64,000 bases of DNA from Schistocerca nitens (GCF_023898315.1 NC_064622.1:271179503-271243502), one strand, 5' to 3'. Shown: positions 1 to 11,636, counted from the stretch's first letter. Numbers and translations: made by a program. Notes: generated by a model from the sequence alone, not told the origin.

Positions 1-900
1 TGTAGGCTGCAGCCTAGGTGCCCATACTACAAATAGTTTAAGATAAAAAACGTATGTTTCCATACTACGATTCTGACGCCATATTATCGTGAAACGCGCA
101 GAGGTAATTATTTTGTATGTGCTTAATTGGCTAAAATTTTCAGTGGACAGCTCTTATTGCCTATATTACGTTAGCGTTCGACCTTTTAAAAGCCCCGCTC
201 CCTGGCATTAGACGCTCAGTTTAGCCTGTTCAGGTCCTTGACACTTCAGTTGGGAGAATCGCTAAGGCTGTTGAATGAACAGTTAACGAAATTCCTGCAG
301 TTTGAAGTGAGTTAGATTTCGTGGAAAGTCAGTTTTATTTCATTCAAAGGTAGGGCTAATAAACTGATTACTTTGTGTCACCAGTCGTGGATCCTTGAGC
401 TCCTGAAACTGAGGAATGCCATTTGCAGAAAACTTCATTCATGAACGAGATAATGCAGGGAAACATGATGTCTTAAGATCCACAGATTTCTTGGTAGCTC
501 GTGGTGACATACCAAGATCACGTGACTGCCATGAGGGACTTAAATTGCGGTTAGGAAATAAAATAAAGAAATATGTCAATTACGATATGTCATTTTTAAA
601 ATTGAAATAGTGACTTTGCATCGGTAGGAAGATAAGATTTTTGTCCTTTTTTTAAGAGTAGATAGCTGCTCATAGTGATGTTAATAAATTGTATTAAACA
701 CCCCAACAGTTTCTATGCTCTTCATTTTTGAACCTCATCCATTAAATCACATTAAACCATTCTCTACAGAATTAAATAATAAACTATAAATACTGTGTTA
801 TAAGTTTTTAATGGGAATATGCTCTAAAGCGGATTACTTACAAAAAAGGGCCTATTAGAGTCTTGCACGGAAGGTTCAGCCTAGGGGTCAGTAGATCATA
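1..900. other. AT-rich stretch, no recognised gene
   Basis: AT-rich sequence with no repeat family I recognise. A 64-codon ORF at 416-610 (+) has no recognisable motif and no supporting signal, so I do not call it a gene. Confidence 0.4.
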
Positions 901-1330
901 TATATGAGCCTGCACGGGAGGACAGCACAGCAGGTTGTGCCCCGTTTGACGGCCCCTTTTGACTGCGCCTGAGGCTGGTCTGATACAGGCCCGCAGGCCC
1001 AGTGCAGCTGCTATGTGTGACCCGGCCAGACGCTATCTACGCTACACCCCGCTCTTGCGGTGCTAGAGAGGCCACGCCAGGGCACGCGGGGTCGCATTGA
1101 CAGAGCACGTGGCGTCCTGCCCCCCACCCCTCCGCTCCCACCCGCCTCCCGCCGTCCTGTCTCCCCCCACCCCCCTTCCAACATGGCCGCCCTGCTGTCC
1201 GACAGCACGTGTCCACACTTGGCAAACACTGCAGGTGGCGCCTTTTGTTCACACTGCAGAGTGCGAGGTTGCGCGATACACACGCACAGTGGGTTTTGAC
1301 ACAGAGCTGTCCACCAAACGCTTTTCCGTC
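900..1330. other. GC- and CpG-rich block
   Basis: A sharp rise in GC and CpG against AT-rich flanks, with C-rich runs around 1130-1180 and an ATGGCCGCC motif near 1182 resembling a YY1-type site. Several overlapping ORFs on both strands are a by-product of low stop-codon density. It could be a CpG-rich promoter or first exon, or a GC-rich piece of a mobile element; the sequence does not decide. Confidence 0.35.
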
Positions 1331-1504
1331 TTTCGTGAAACAGAACAGGTTCATATAACAGTAGCATGATTTATCCTATATATTTATAGAAAACATTGTA
1401 TGTATGTCGTACATTGTCCACCCAGAAACTTCCGAGACTGATTTTATTCTTGCCTCATTAAGACGCCAGCGCAGTAACTATGGTAACATCCTGAATTACA
1501 TCTC

Positions 1505-2105
1505 TATCTGCATCTACTTCTACATAAATACTCTGTAAGCCACCGCAGTCATTTCCTTTCCTGTTTCACTCGCAAATAGAGCTAGGAAAATACGGCTGTG
1601 TACATGCCTCAATTTCTCTTATCTTTTCTTCGCGGTCTTTACCCGAAACATAGGTTAGCGACGTTAGAACCCTTATACAGTCAACTTGAAACGATTGTTC
1701 TCAAAATTTTCTCACCACCGTTTCGCAAAAAGAACACCGTCTTTTTCAATGGACTTCCGTTTGAGTTAACGAAATTTCTCTATAATACTCACATGTTGAC
1801 CGAACCTACTGCTAATAAATCTAGCAGCCAGCCTCTGAACTGCTTTAATCCAACCCTATGGGTGCCCAAAACACTTGAGCAGCTCTCAGGTGAACCGCAC
1901 TTCGCTAAAAAGTCTTCCAATTGACCGAAGTCGATCTTTCGCCTTCCGTAATAGTATCCTTACATGCTCTTTCAATTGCACATCACTTTGCAAAGTTACG
2001 GCAAGATATCTGATAAACCTGTCTTTGTCAGTCAGCTCACTATTAACAACTGTAAGATACAGTTCGACCAGTCTGTTGCAAGCAGGCAGTGTTAAGTAGT
2101 GGACG
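1505..2105 (-). mobile_element. Degraded LINE 3' fragment
   Basis: The 3' end of a non-LTR retrotransposon in reverse orientation. It starts with the CATCTACATCTAC tail found on other LINE copies here and continues into the diverged C-terminal part of the reverse transcriptase ORF, with many frameshifts. The same sequence order is seen at 6028-6360 plus 7889-8359. Non-functional relic. Confidence 0.75.
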
Positions 2106-2117
2106 TCTGGCCGAAAT

Positions 2118-2310
2118 ATGTTAACGTTATTGTGCCACAAATTACAGTGGAGCAACATCTCTAAGTCAAATGTTCAAAACATTCTACAGAATGTTTTGAA
2201 GAATAGAAAATTGTGGACGAAGCTCGTCCGGCATACATTGACCCTAGGACAAAAACAACGATGTGTAGACCCATGCGGGGACTTCACCGAAATGCATCTA
2301 TAGGGCGTGA
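2118..2310 (+). mobile_element. Mariner-like transposase fragment
   Basis: A short frame reads LCHKLQWSN...ILQNVLKNRKL and then a stretch like KLVRHTLT..QKQR..D..GDFTEM, the region between the helix-turn-helix and catalytic domains of mariner transposases. The same words recur in the relic at 60800-61203 on the opposite strand. It ends at a stop before any catalytic aspartate. Confidence 0.5.
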
Positions 2311-2751
2311 CGTTTGTGGTAGTAAGACACAGGTAGCATCTCAATGGTCTATAGTGGGGCTAAAATGATGACTCAGGAATACCCGGAGTAATTTCAAGCA
2401 AACTTGCTATTATCAGTTATTTGTATAAAAACCCTGTGAGAGAAAGTTATCCCTTTTAACCCTAAAGATGCTATTAATGATGGGGAGAGTTGACATGTAA
2501 AAATGTTGGAAAAGGAAGTGTTACTACGTGGCTTATTTCGATTACTTTAAAAGTATGAAGTGCAATCTGTCTCTTAGTCATGTTGTTGAATGCGTCAACA
2601 AGGTCGGAAGAATGAGCAATGCAGAGAAACAATATTTTTGTCAGGGGGTTTGGGGCCAATGATCATGTCACATGGCTGAATCACACACATACGTTTATCG
2701 TCCTCGCTGGAGTTTCAACGTGTAAATCAGCATCAAGGAATCAGCGACATA

Positions 2752-3125
2752 GGGTGGTCATGAACAGCCTGAAAAGCTCGTAAGCGTGATGCAGAGTCGG
2801 TTGTGCTGAGAAATAATTGTTAAGAAAATAATTCAATATTTTGCCCCACTTACGAGTAAATTAGCACTGAAATTAGCCAGTCAGGTCGTTGCATGCGCAA
2901 ATTCAAGCGGTCCGCCAGATGCAGTTAGTGTAAATTGTTCTCGTAGCGTAGGCGATAGAACACGAGACAGCTATTGTCCCATAGCCACTGTTTGTGTCAT
3001 TATATTATTAGGTGTTAGGAAACCAAAGTTAGAACTCGTTAGGCGACACCGACTTTGGCAGGTCATTACAATTTGTGCGTGCAACGGCCTGATTGGTATA
3101 TTTCGATGCTAATTAACTCGGATAT
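2752..3125. repeat. MITE-like dispersed repeat, copy 1
   Basis: About 370 bp collinear with 22311-22783. Shared landmarks are a GAACAGCCTGAAAAGCTCGTAA-like left end, an AAATAATTGTTAAGAAAA block, CCAGTCAGGTCGTTGCATGC and a right block with GCAACGGCCTGATTGG. It has no coding capacity. It looks like a non-autonomous DNA transposon; the right terminus is degraded here. Confidence 0.55.
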
Positions 3126-4250
3126 GGCACAATATATGTGGTGTTATCGGTGTAAGTGCATATACCTCTATTGATGACTTGGTGAGTGAACAACATTACA
3201 CCAGTATTTACTTCATATGCAGACTAATAATTATAGCCATTACGAGTAGTATTTTTTTAGGTTGCATAGTACCTCGAAGTACACGTGCAGAAGTAAACCA
3301 TTAACGTTTATTTTCGCCTGGGCAGCAGGTCAGGTATTGAAGTATGGCTACATGGATGTAAAATGGGTAGTCTACAGTGACAGGCATACTCCAGTTCAAT
3401 TATACGATCATGCAGGTAGTAAATAACGTAACATGTTTACGGAAAGGAAGTTTTAGACACAAAGAAAAAATAACTAACACATTGAAGTTGGTATATTTTG
3501 AGGTACCAATGAACACAAAATCTGTACCTATACCAATGTATGTGACATATGCATAGACGGGCAAAGCTGTAGCTGAAATAGTAATTTATAAATATAGAGA
3601 AGTGGCCTGAATATAACCTGCAGTTTTTGGGTTTTATGCAAGGGACTACAAATAACGATACCTTTTCGCAACAAAGAAACGTCTGCTATAGTGCTCATTC
3701 CTTAAATCAGAATGTGGTAACAATATTCGGATTACGAAATTAATCGACGTGTCAGGTAACAATGTAGGCAATGACTATTACTATGCTCACAGTTTCACAA
3801 TTCTGCATGACTGGATAAGTACAGTATTTCTCTTGATAAAAGGTAAAATTTAGTTTTCAGCAAAGAGTGTTTGGTATTTTTGAAAGAAATTAACACAGAA
3901 AATTCGGAATTCTGTGCATTTATGATGTTAATCTCAAACTCATGGTTCTCAAACGGAAGCTTCCAAAAAGTATGCTTCACGAAGTGTTACTTGTGTAGTT
4001 GCTTGGATATTAATGCGGACGGTGTAATTTAGGTAGAGAATCACGAAATTAGCGACAATCAGAAGACAAATCTTGATAGTGAAGTAAGCAGAAGCAACAG
4101 TAATGATCGTTATTAAAAACTGGTAATTTCGCATAATTTATCTAAATTACAACGTAAAAGTGTGATTAACAGCGACCAGTTTTTGTAAATGATTAAATTT
4201 TTCTTTGCTGGGTTCTTTATTTTCCTTTCATCCTCAACTTTAAGAGTGCT
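3126..4250. other. AT-rich stretch, nothing recognised
   Basis: Low-GC sequence without a recognisable repeat or coding signal. The 61-codon ORFs around 3795-4134 (-) show no motif. Confidence 0.4.
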
Positions 4251-4254
4251 GCTG

Positions 4255-4256
<2 letters not shown>

Positions 4257-4326
<70 letters not shown>

Positions 4327-4380
4327 GAGAAGGGGGAGGAGAGACGTACAGGAAGAGGGAGGAGGGAGGAGGAAGAGATG
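4257..4380. repeat. (GA)n microsatellite and purine-rich tail
   Basis: A near-perfect GA dinucleotide run to about 4332, decaying into GGGA/GGAGGA imperfect repeats. ORFs read through it on both strands are artefacts of the repeat. Confidence 0.95.
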
Positions 4381-4391
4381 GACAGAGTGAG

Positions 4392-4590
4392 AAATGGTTC
4401 AAATGGCTCTGAGCACTATGGGACTTAACATCTGAGGTCATCAGTCCCCTATAACTTAGAACTACTTAAACCCAACTAACCTAAGGTCATCACACACATC
4501 CATGCCCGAGGCAGGATTCGAACCTGCGACCGTAGCGGTCACGCGGTTCCGGACTGAAGCGCCTAGGACCGCTCGGCCACAGCGGCCGGC
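4392..4590 (-). mobile_element. tRNA-derived SINE (family A)
   Basis: Full-length ~200-bp SINE. On the minus strand the head at 4590 carries an A box like TGGCCGAGCGG, then a B box GGTTCGAATCC, then a tRNA-unrelated body ending in CTCAGAGCCATTTGAACCATTT. The split-arm layout resembles a Leu/Ser-class tRNA. Its head abuts a second, unrelated SINE, so no clean target-site duplication is visible. Confidence 0.9.
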
Positions 4591-4701
4591 ACAAACACCC
4601 AGTCTCCGGGCAGAGAAGATTCCCAATCCGGCCGGGAATCGAACCTGGGACCACGTGATCCAGAGGTAGCAACGCTAGGCACTAGACCACGAGCTGCAGA
4701 C
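4591..4701 (-). mobile_element. Partial tRNA-derived SINE (family B)
   Basis: On the minus strand: GCTCGTGGTCTAGTGCC (A-box region), then GGTTCGATTCCCGG (B box), then CTCTGCCCGGAGACTGGG, which matches a second insect SINE type. It is cut off at 4591 where the family A SINE begins, so family A probably inserted into it or replaced its tail. Confidence 0.75.
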
Positions 4702-5165
4702 ATCTTCGCTAGTGTGAAACACATCTACTCTCCTCAACAAGTGCTCGTAGCTCTTAAGGTATGCGTTTTAGACCTCATGTTTGCTGGACATTTTTTCTTG
4801 CCTTGATCCATTTTCTTGTCTTGATCCGAAAGTTGCGTACAGTCTCAGTAACAACATTACCGGTACATGTATTCTATTGTCAGATTTGTCAGACCGATTT
4901 TCGATTATAGCATTCGACACATTCGTTTCCAGTACAGGGACCATTACCTTAAACTGATACATATATCCTTCTCCATCATCCTTGAAAGTTTGTAACGTTA
5001 TAACGGAATCGCCCCGTGTTTACATACATTTACAGGCGCCTCCCCCTCTTACTTTGACACTCTGTAGAGTCGTTGGATGACGCTTACGGATATGGGTTCC
5101 CATGAAATCTACTAAGTATCCTTTACATCCTCTAGTAGTGTGAAACATTTTGCGTTTACAGCTCT
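4702..5165. other. Repeat-like AT-rich stretch
   Basis: Contains an AGCTCTTAAGGTATGCGTTTTAGACCTCATGTTT-type word at about 4750-4785 that recurs, diverged, at 16250-16290. It is therefore a dispersed repeat of unknown class. No ORF of note. Confidence 0.4.
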
Positions 5166-5169
5166 CAGT

Positions 5170-5790
5170 ACAGCGCCGGCCGGCCCGTATGCTGTGGCGT
5201 GCGTGATCCTAACGCCGTGCACGACCAGAACCAATCACTTCCTACCTCTTTATATTAGACCACGTCACACGCTCCCCAATAGCCGCCTTACTCTCGTTTG
5301 ATGGTCAGCCAGGATAGTGCAGAACCACAATTCACCGGTGAGCATGATGCGACACCTTTCGTCCAGTCTTTACTTCTCGACCACGGCACCACTCCATATG
5401 CAGCTGTTTTTTTTTTTGTGGTGTTAACGTCTGCCTTTACAAGGGACGGTAGATCTTGCTACTAGTCACTGATAAACGGTGCGTGATAGTGTTGCAGGGA
5501 GGCCGTTACTTCTTCTCTAATGCAGATGTGAAGGGATTACGACGTACTTGGTATGTAATAAGGCGATCCTACCTGAGCTTTGACGGCGAGTATGCCTGCC
5601 CTCACTTTCCATGCAGTCGAACATCAAGCCACTGTCACATACGAATGCTACAAACGTTTGAAAAAAGTAAGTCGATCATTCAACCAGCTCGTCAAACAGG
5701 GACACTTAATGAGGCCCCTTACAAACACTTCCAGGTGCTGATAACGGTATCACACACGAGTACGTGACACCAGTGATCATGCAACAGATG
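5170..5790 (-). mobile_element. Highly degraded Tc1-like transposase relic
   Basis: Minus-strand frames contain a stretch resembling the first catalytic region of Tc1 transposases: W...LDERCRIMLTGELWFCTI followed by QTRVRR, where a functional copy would read (T/S)DESRF. The aspartate and serine are lost (TGEL), and stops and frameshifts are frequent. A poly-T run at about 5407-5416 interrupts it. Assignment rests on this one motif. Confidence 0.4.
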
Positions 5791-6027
5791 ACGTTGTTCA
5801 TGTTCCTTATCTACCCTACAAGGCCTTGTAACAACACGATTGAACTCTGATGGCTGTTCTACCTGTCACAGAGAATTGCAACTCTAGTCATTTACATACT
5901 CGCCAACAGCGTGTACATGCATAAAGCTACATTGACATCAGACCATATTTTCGAGCACACCCCTTCTATTTTGTCAGTCTGTGTAGTATGAGGTTCTGAC
6001 CAAGGTTTATGGGAGGTTTCTCTTGAT

Positions 6028-6360
6028 TATCTACATCTACATCTACATACAAACTCCGAAATCCACCGTATGGCGCATGGCGGATGGTAATCTATAGCAC
6101 TGCTACTCATTACCTTTCCTGTTCCACTCGCAAATAGTGCGAGGAAGAAATGACTACCTATATGCCACCGTGCGAGCACTAATTTCTCGTATCTTATCTT
6201 CGTGGTCCTTACGTGAAATGTACGTTGGCGGCAATAGAATCGTTCTGCAGTCAGTCTCAAATGCCGGTTTTTTAAATTTTCTCAATAGTGCTCCTCGAAA
6301 AGAACGTCGCCTTCCCTCCAATGACTCCCATTTGAGTTCCCGAAGCACCTCTATAATGCA
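6028..6360 (-). mobile_element. LINE 3' fragment (left half)
   Basis: Starts with CATCTACATCTACATAC tail repeats at 6028 and continues into the LINE C-terminal coding region in reverse (an ISRKDHEDKIREISARTVAY-like peptide). A mariner-like element interrupts it at 6361 and it resumes at 7889. A second copy of the same fragment, broken at the same point, lies at 9786-9987. Confidence 0.8.
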
Positions 6361-7888
6361 GAGTGACACAGAATAACGGGAATGTTTGAAATGAGTAGTA
6401 GCAGCCATGGACAGGTTCGTGTCAGTTAGCGAGTAAACAGTCCGCCATTTCAGGAATCATTTACCAGTGGAACGGACAACAACGTGCGTTAGCCATAAAA
6501 ATGTTTTATAAAACAACGATAGTTTGGTAGCGGCGCAGAGGGAGTTTCGACGTTTTTATAATTTACGACGTCATGATGACTTTCCGCCGAAACACGCGAT
6601 AAAATGTTGGATTAATAGCATTGAAGATATTGGATCTGCCATGAAGAAGAAACCAACAGGACGACCAAGAAGTGTGCATTCTCCAGCGAACATTGATGTT
6701 GTACGCGAGTCTGTCTTACGAAGCTCAAGCGTTCAATTCGTAAGCAAGCTGCAGAAGTTGGAATGTGTCGGGAGAGTGTTCGCAGAATTCTTCATTTAAA
6801 ATTGCATCCGTACAAACTACAGATGGCGCAACAACTCAAAGACAACGATCACCGGTTACGTTCATGGGTTTGTCAACTAATGATAACAAAAATGAACAAT
6901 GACGATGAATTTCTATACAAGTTGTGGATGTCAGATGCACATTTTCATCTCACAGGTCATCTGAATAAACAGAACTTCTGTTACTGGGCAAACACAAATC
7001 CTAATGACGTTCAAATGGTTCAAATGGCTCTGAGCACTATGGGACTTAACATCTGTGGTCATCAGTCCCCTAGAACTTAGAACTACTTAAACCTAACTAA
7101 CCTAAGGACATCACACACATCCATGCCCGAGGCAGGATTCGAAACTGCGACCGGAGCGGTCACGCGGTTCCAGACTGAAGCGCCTTTAACCACACGGCCA
7201 CACCGGTCGGCTTAATGACGTTCATGAGCGCCCTTTACACGCTAGGAAAGTGACAGTATGGTGTGGTGTTTCATCACATGGAATTATCGGACCGTATTTT
7301 TTTTTTTTTTTTTGCAAATGAACAGGGAAACACTAACTGTCAATGCCGATCGTTACGTGGAGATGATACGAACATCGTTACACCTACACTGAACAACTTT
7401 TCAAACGTTCAAGATGCCTGGTCTCAACAGCACGTAGCGACATCACACAGTCCACGCCAATCAATGGCATATGTGCGAGAATTGTTTGGCAACCGTGTGA
7501 CCTCACGATTCGGTAACATTCCCTTGTCCCTAGATCGCCAGATTTATCCGTTTGTGACTTTTTCTCGTGGGGCTACCTCAAGAGCAAAGTCTACATGACT
7601 CGGCCAAAAACCCTGGATGAGTTAAGAAAGAGAATTCGGGATGCAGTTCACAGCGTCCCAGCTGAGATGTTGCAGTGGTGAATGAGGAATCTCAACAGCA
7701 GATTTCACGAATGTATTCGTACAGGAGGACATCATCTAAAGGACGTTATTTTTAAAAAAATGATAATTGCCATCAATGTTTCGTAAATGGCGAAGTGAAG
7801 GTTTCAATTACTATGAATGCAATTTATTTCCTTCATCACTTGTGGTTTTATTGGATTGTGGAAATGTTCCCGTTTTTCTGTGTCACCT
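6361..7888 (+). mobile_element. Mariner-like element, copy 1 (pseudogenised)
   Basis: Terminal inverted repeats are visible: GTGACACAGAATAACGGGAA at the left and the complementary TTCCCGTTTTTCTGTGTCAC at the right. The interior encodes a broken transposase of the type with an AQREFRR...AIKCW helix-turn-helix N-terminus, then GRPRSV, VRRILHLKLHPYK, DAHFHL (first catalytic Asp) and HLNKQNFCYWA. Frameshifts separate these blocks. A family A SINE sits at 7014-7212 and a poly-T expansion at about 7297-7313. The element lies inside a LINE 3' fragment. Confidence 0.8.
7014..7212 (-). mobile_element. tRNA-derived SINE (family A) inside mariner
   Basis: Inserted in the mariner coding region with a 12-bp direct repeat TAATGACGTTCA at 7002-7013 and 7213-7224. 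The uninterrupted site is seen in the sister mariner copy around 10512. B box GGTTTCGAATCC-like on the minus strand; the A-box region carries a few changes. Confidence 0.93.
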
Positions 7889-8359
7889 TGTACTTACGCT
7901 TTGTTCGAACATACCAGTAACAAATCTAGCAGCCTGCCTCTAAATTGCTTCGATGTCTTCCTTTAATCCGACCTGGAGCGGATCCAAAACGCTCGAACAG
8001 TACTCAACAATGGATCGCACTAGCGTCCTATATACGGTCAGTTTTACAGGTAAACTACACTTCCTTAACATTGTCCCAAGAAACCGAAGTCGGCCATTTG
8101 CCTTCCGTACCATAATCCTTAGATGTTCATTTCATATTGCTTTGTAACGTTATGGCTAGATATTAAATCGACGTGACCGTGTCAAGTAACACAAGGCATT
8201 ATAAGGCAAATATAGCGAAAAAATCTAAATCGGGACAGCCGGATGGAAACTAGACCCTCAATTCTCTTGAGTACGAGGACACACTGTTTAAAATAGCACA
8301 ACGTCATTTGGTTTGACCTTAGTTTTGAAAAGAAGTTATTTAATAATGTAAAAGCCAGT
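7889..8359 (-). mobile_element. LINE fragment (right half)
   Basis: Continuation of the LINE interrupted by the mariner: CCAGTAACAAATCTAGCAGC onward encodes, in reverse, the VRPILEYCSSVW-like C-terminal part of the RT ORF in decayed form. It ends at 8359, where similarity to the duplicate at 11168-11636 also ends. Confidence 0.75.
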
Positions 8360-8381
8360 GCTACACTTAAATATGTATATT

Positions 8382-9785
8382 CACTACTGGCCTTTAAAAT
8401 TGCTACACCACGAAGATGACGTGCTACAGGCGCGAAATTTAACCGACAGGAAGATGATGCTGTGATATGCAAATGATTAGCTTTTCAGAGCATTCACCCA
8501 AGATTGGCGCCGGTGGCGACACCTACATCGTGCTGACATGAGGAAAGTATCCAACCGATTTCTCATACACAAACAGCAGTTGACCGACGTTGCCTGGTGA
8601 AATGTTGTTGTGATACCTAGTGTAAGGAGGAGAAATGGGTACCATCACGTTTCCGACTTTGATAAAGGTCGGATTGTAGCCTATCGCGATTGCGGTTTAT
8701 CGTATCGCGACATTGCTGCTCGCGTTGGTCGAGATCCAATGACTGTTAGCAGAATATGGAATCTGTGGGTTGAGAAGGGTAATACGGAACGCCGTGCTGG
8801 ATCCCGACAGCCTCGTATCACTAGCAGTCGAAATGAGAGGCATCTTATCCGCATGGCTGTAACGGATCGTGCAGCCACGTCTCGATCCCTGAGTCAACAC
8901 ATGGGGACGTTTGCAGGACAACAACCATCTGCACGAACAGTTCGACGTTTGCAGCAGCATGGACTATCAGCTCCGATACCATGGCTGCGGTTACCCTTGA
9001 CACTGCATCACAGACAGGAGCGCCTGCGATGGTGTACTCAACGACGAACCTGGGTGCACGAATGGCAAAACGTAATTTTTTCGGATGAATCCAGATTCTG
9101 TTTGCAGCATCATGATGGTCGCATCCGTGTTTGGCAATATCGCGGTGAACGCACATTGGAAGCATGTATTCGTCATCGCCATACTGGCCTATCACCCGGC
9201 GTGATAGTATGGTGTGCCATTGGTTACACGTCTCGGTCACCTGTTTTTCGCATTGACAGCATTTTGAACAGTGGACGTTACGTTTCAGATGTGTTATGAC
9301 CCGTGGTTCTACCCTTCATTCGATCCATGCGAAACCCTACATTTCAGCAGGATAATGCACGACCGCATGTTGCAGGTCCTGTACGGGCCTTTCTGGATAC
9401 AGAAAATGTTCGACTGCAGCCCTGGCCAGCACGTTCTCCAGATCTCTCACCAACTGAAAACGTCTGGTCAATGATATCCGAGCAACTGGCTCGTCACAAT
9501 ACTCCAGTCACTACTCTTGATGAACTTTGGTATCTTGTTGAAGCTGCATGGGCAGCTGTACCTGTACACGCCATCCAAGCTCTGTTTGACTCAATGCCCA
9601 GGCGTATCAAGGCCGTTATTACGGCCAAAGGTGGTTGTTCTAGGTACTGATTTGTCGGGATCGATGCACCCAAATTGCGTGAAAATGTAATCACATGTCA
9701 GTTCTAGTATAATATATTTGTCCAATGAATGCCCGTTTATCATCTGCTTTTTTTCTTGGCGTAGCAATTTTAATTGCCAGTAGTG
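8382..9785 (+). mobile_element. Tc1-like element, family C, copy 1
   Basis: About 1.4 kb with terminal inverted repeats CACTACTGGCCTTTAAAATTG (left) and the complementary CAATTTTAATTGCCAGTAGTG-type right end. It encloses a nearly intact DD34E transposase. It sits exactly between two halves of a duplicated LINE+mariner block. The same family recurs at 27388-28768 and 43840-45135. Confidence 0.9.
8613..9650 (+). pseudogene. Tc1-like DD34E transposase, one nonsense codon
   Basis: Encodes a cut-and-paste transposase of about 345 residues. In order: an N-terminal paired-type helix-turn-helix (SYRDIAARVGRDPMTVSRIW), a second HTH (SLSQHM...ARTVRR), then the catalytic domain with IFSDESRF (first Asp), QQDNARPH (second Asp) and SPDLSPTENVW (Glu). 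Exactly 34 residues lie between the second Asp and the Glu. Only two lesions are obvious: the usual ATG start is ATA at 8613-8615, and an in-frame TGA at 9297-9299 replaces the CGA (Arg) seen in the sister copy at 27.5-28.5 kb. Related copies start MPRVRRRN, which decides the expected start. Dead as written, but young in appearance. Confidence 0.9.
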
Positions 9786-9987
9786 TATATGCTACCGTGC
9801 GTGCACTAATTTCTCGTATTTTATCTTCGTGGTCCTTACGTGAAACGTACGTTGGCAGCAATAGAATCGTTTTGCAGTCAGTCTCAAATGCCGACTTTCT
9901 AAATTCTCTCAATAGTGCTCCTCGAAAAGAACATCGCCTTCCCTCCAATGATTCCCATTTGAGTCCCCGAATCACCTCTGCAACAGA
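9786..9987 (-). mobile_element. LINE 3' fragment (duplicate, left half)
   Basis: Collinear with 6159-6360 at high identity (CCGTGCGTGCACTAATTTCTCG onward). It begins at the right end of the Tc1 element and lacks the tail present in the first copy. Confidence 0.8.
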
Positions 9988-11167
9988 GGGTGACACAGAA
10001 TTACGGGAATGTTTGAAATGAATAGTGGCAGCCATAGGTAGGTCGGAGCACTGCTGGTACGTGACAGCGAGTAAAGAGTCCGCCATATCTGTAACGATGG
10101 ATCAGTGGAACGGAAAACGTTAAAGAGACTTGATCTGTCCTCAAGAAGAAACCAACAGGACGACCAAGAAGTATGCGTTCTCCAGATGACATTGATGTTG
10201 TACGCGAGTCTGTCTTACAGAGCCCAGGCGTTCAATTCGTAAACAAGCAGCAGTGGTTGGAACGTTCCGGGAGAGTGTTCGCAGAATTCTTCATCTCGGT
10301 TTAAAATTTCATCCGTACAAACTACAGTTGGTGCAACAACTGAAAGACAACGATTACCGGTTAAGTTCAGGATTCTGTCAACAAATGGTAACAAAAATGA
10401 ACAATAACGATGAATTTCTAAACAGTTGTGGATGTCAGATCAGGCACATTTTCATCTCACAGGTTATTTGAATAAACAGAGCTACCGTTACTGGGCAAAC
10501 ACAAATCCTAATGACGTTTATGAGCGCCCTTTACCCGCTAGTAAGGTGACAGTATGGTGTGGTGTTTCATCACATGGAATTATCGGACAACATTTTTTCG
10601 CAAATGAAGAGGGAAACACAATAATTGTCAATGCCGATCGCTAGTTGGAGATGATACGAACTTCCATTACACCTACACTGAACAACTTTTCAAACGTTCA
10701 AGAAACCTAGTCTCAACAGAACGGAGCGACATCACATCACACACCCCACGGCAATCAATGGCATATGTATTAGAATTGTTTGGCAACAGTGTGATCTCAC
10801 GATTCGGTAACATTCCCTGGTCCCCTAGATCGCCAGATTTATCCGTTTGTGATTTTTTCTTGTGGGGCTACCTCAAGAGCAGAGTCTACACGATTCGACC
10901 AAGCACACTGGATGAGTTAAAAAAGAGAATTCGGGATGCAGTTCACAGCATCCCAGCTGAGATGTTGCAGGGGTGAATGAGGAATCTCAACAGTAGATTT
11001 CACGAATGTATTCGTACAGGAGGACGTCATCTAAAGGACGTTATTTTTTTTAAAAAATGATAAATGCCATCAATGTTTCATAAATAGCAAAGTTGTAAGG
11101 TTTCAATTACTTCATTACTTCTAGTTTTACTGGACTTTGGAAATGTTCCCCTTTTTCTGTGTCACCC
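9988..11167 (+). mobile_element. Mariner-like element, copy 2 (pseudogenised, deleted)
   Basis: Same element, and same host site in the LINE, as 6361-7888. Inverted repeats GTGACACAGAATTACGGGAA and CCCTTTTTCTGTGTCAC flank it. It lacks about 130 bp of the N-terminal helix-turn-helix region. Recognisable blocks: PTGRPRSMRS, VRRILHLGLKFHPYK, a YKLQL..QLK stretch, HFHLTGYLNKQSYRYWANTN, MAYVLELFGN, and PRSPDLSVCDFFLWGYLK with the third catalytic residue region. Several frameshifts. Confidence 0.82.
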
Positions 11168-11636
11168 TGTACTTACGCGTTGTTCGAACATACCAGTAAC
11201 AAATCTAGCAGTCCGACTCTGAATTGCTTCGATGTCTTCCTTTAATCAGACGTGGAACTGATCCACAACGCTCTAACAGTACTTAACAATGGATCGCACT
11301 AGGGTCCTATATACGGTCACTTTTACAGGTAAACTACACTTTCTTAACATTGTCTCAAGAATCCGAAGTCAATCATTCGCCTTCCTTACCATAATCCTTA
11401 GTTTTTCATCTCATTTAATTTTGCTTTGTCACGTTATAGCTAGATATTAAATCGACGTGTCCATATCAAGTAACACAAGGCATTATAAGGCAAAATAGCG
11501 GAAAAATTCGGGACAGCCGGATGGAAACTAGAGCTTCAGTTCTCTTGAGTACGAGGACACACTGTTTAAAACATCACAAAGTCGTTTGGTTTCACCTTAG
11601 TTTTGAAAAGAAGTTATTTAATAATGTAAAAGCCAG
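11168..11636 (-). mobile_element. LINE fragment (duplicate, right half)
   Basis: Collinear with 7889-8359 through GCCAGC at 11636, including the non-coding stretch AACACAAGGCATTATAAGGC. This supports duplication of the whole LINE+mariner block. Confidence 0.75.

Noticed and set aside
4189-4441. ORFs through the GA microsatellite (Arg-Glu and Ser-Leu repeats)
   Set aside because: Pure translations of a dinucleotide repeat.
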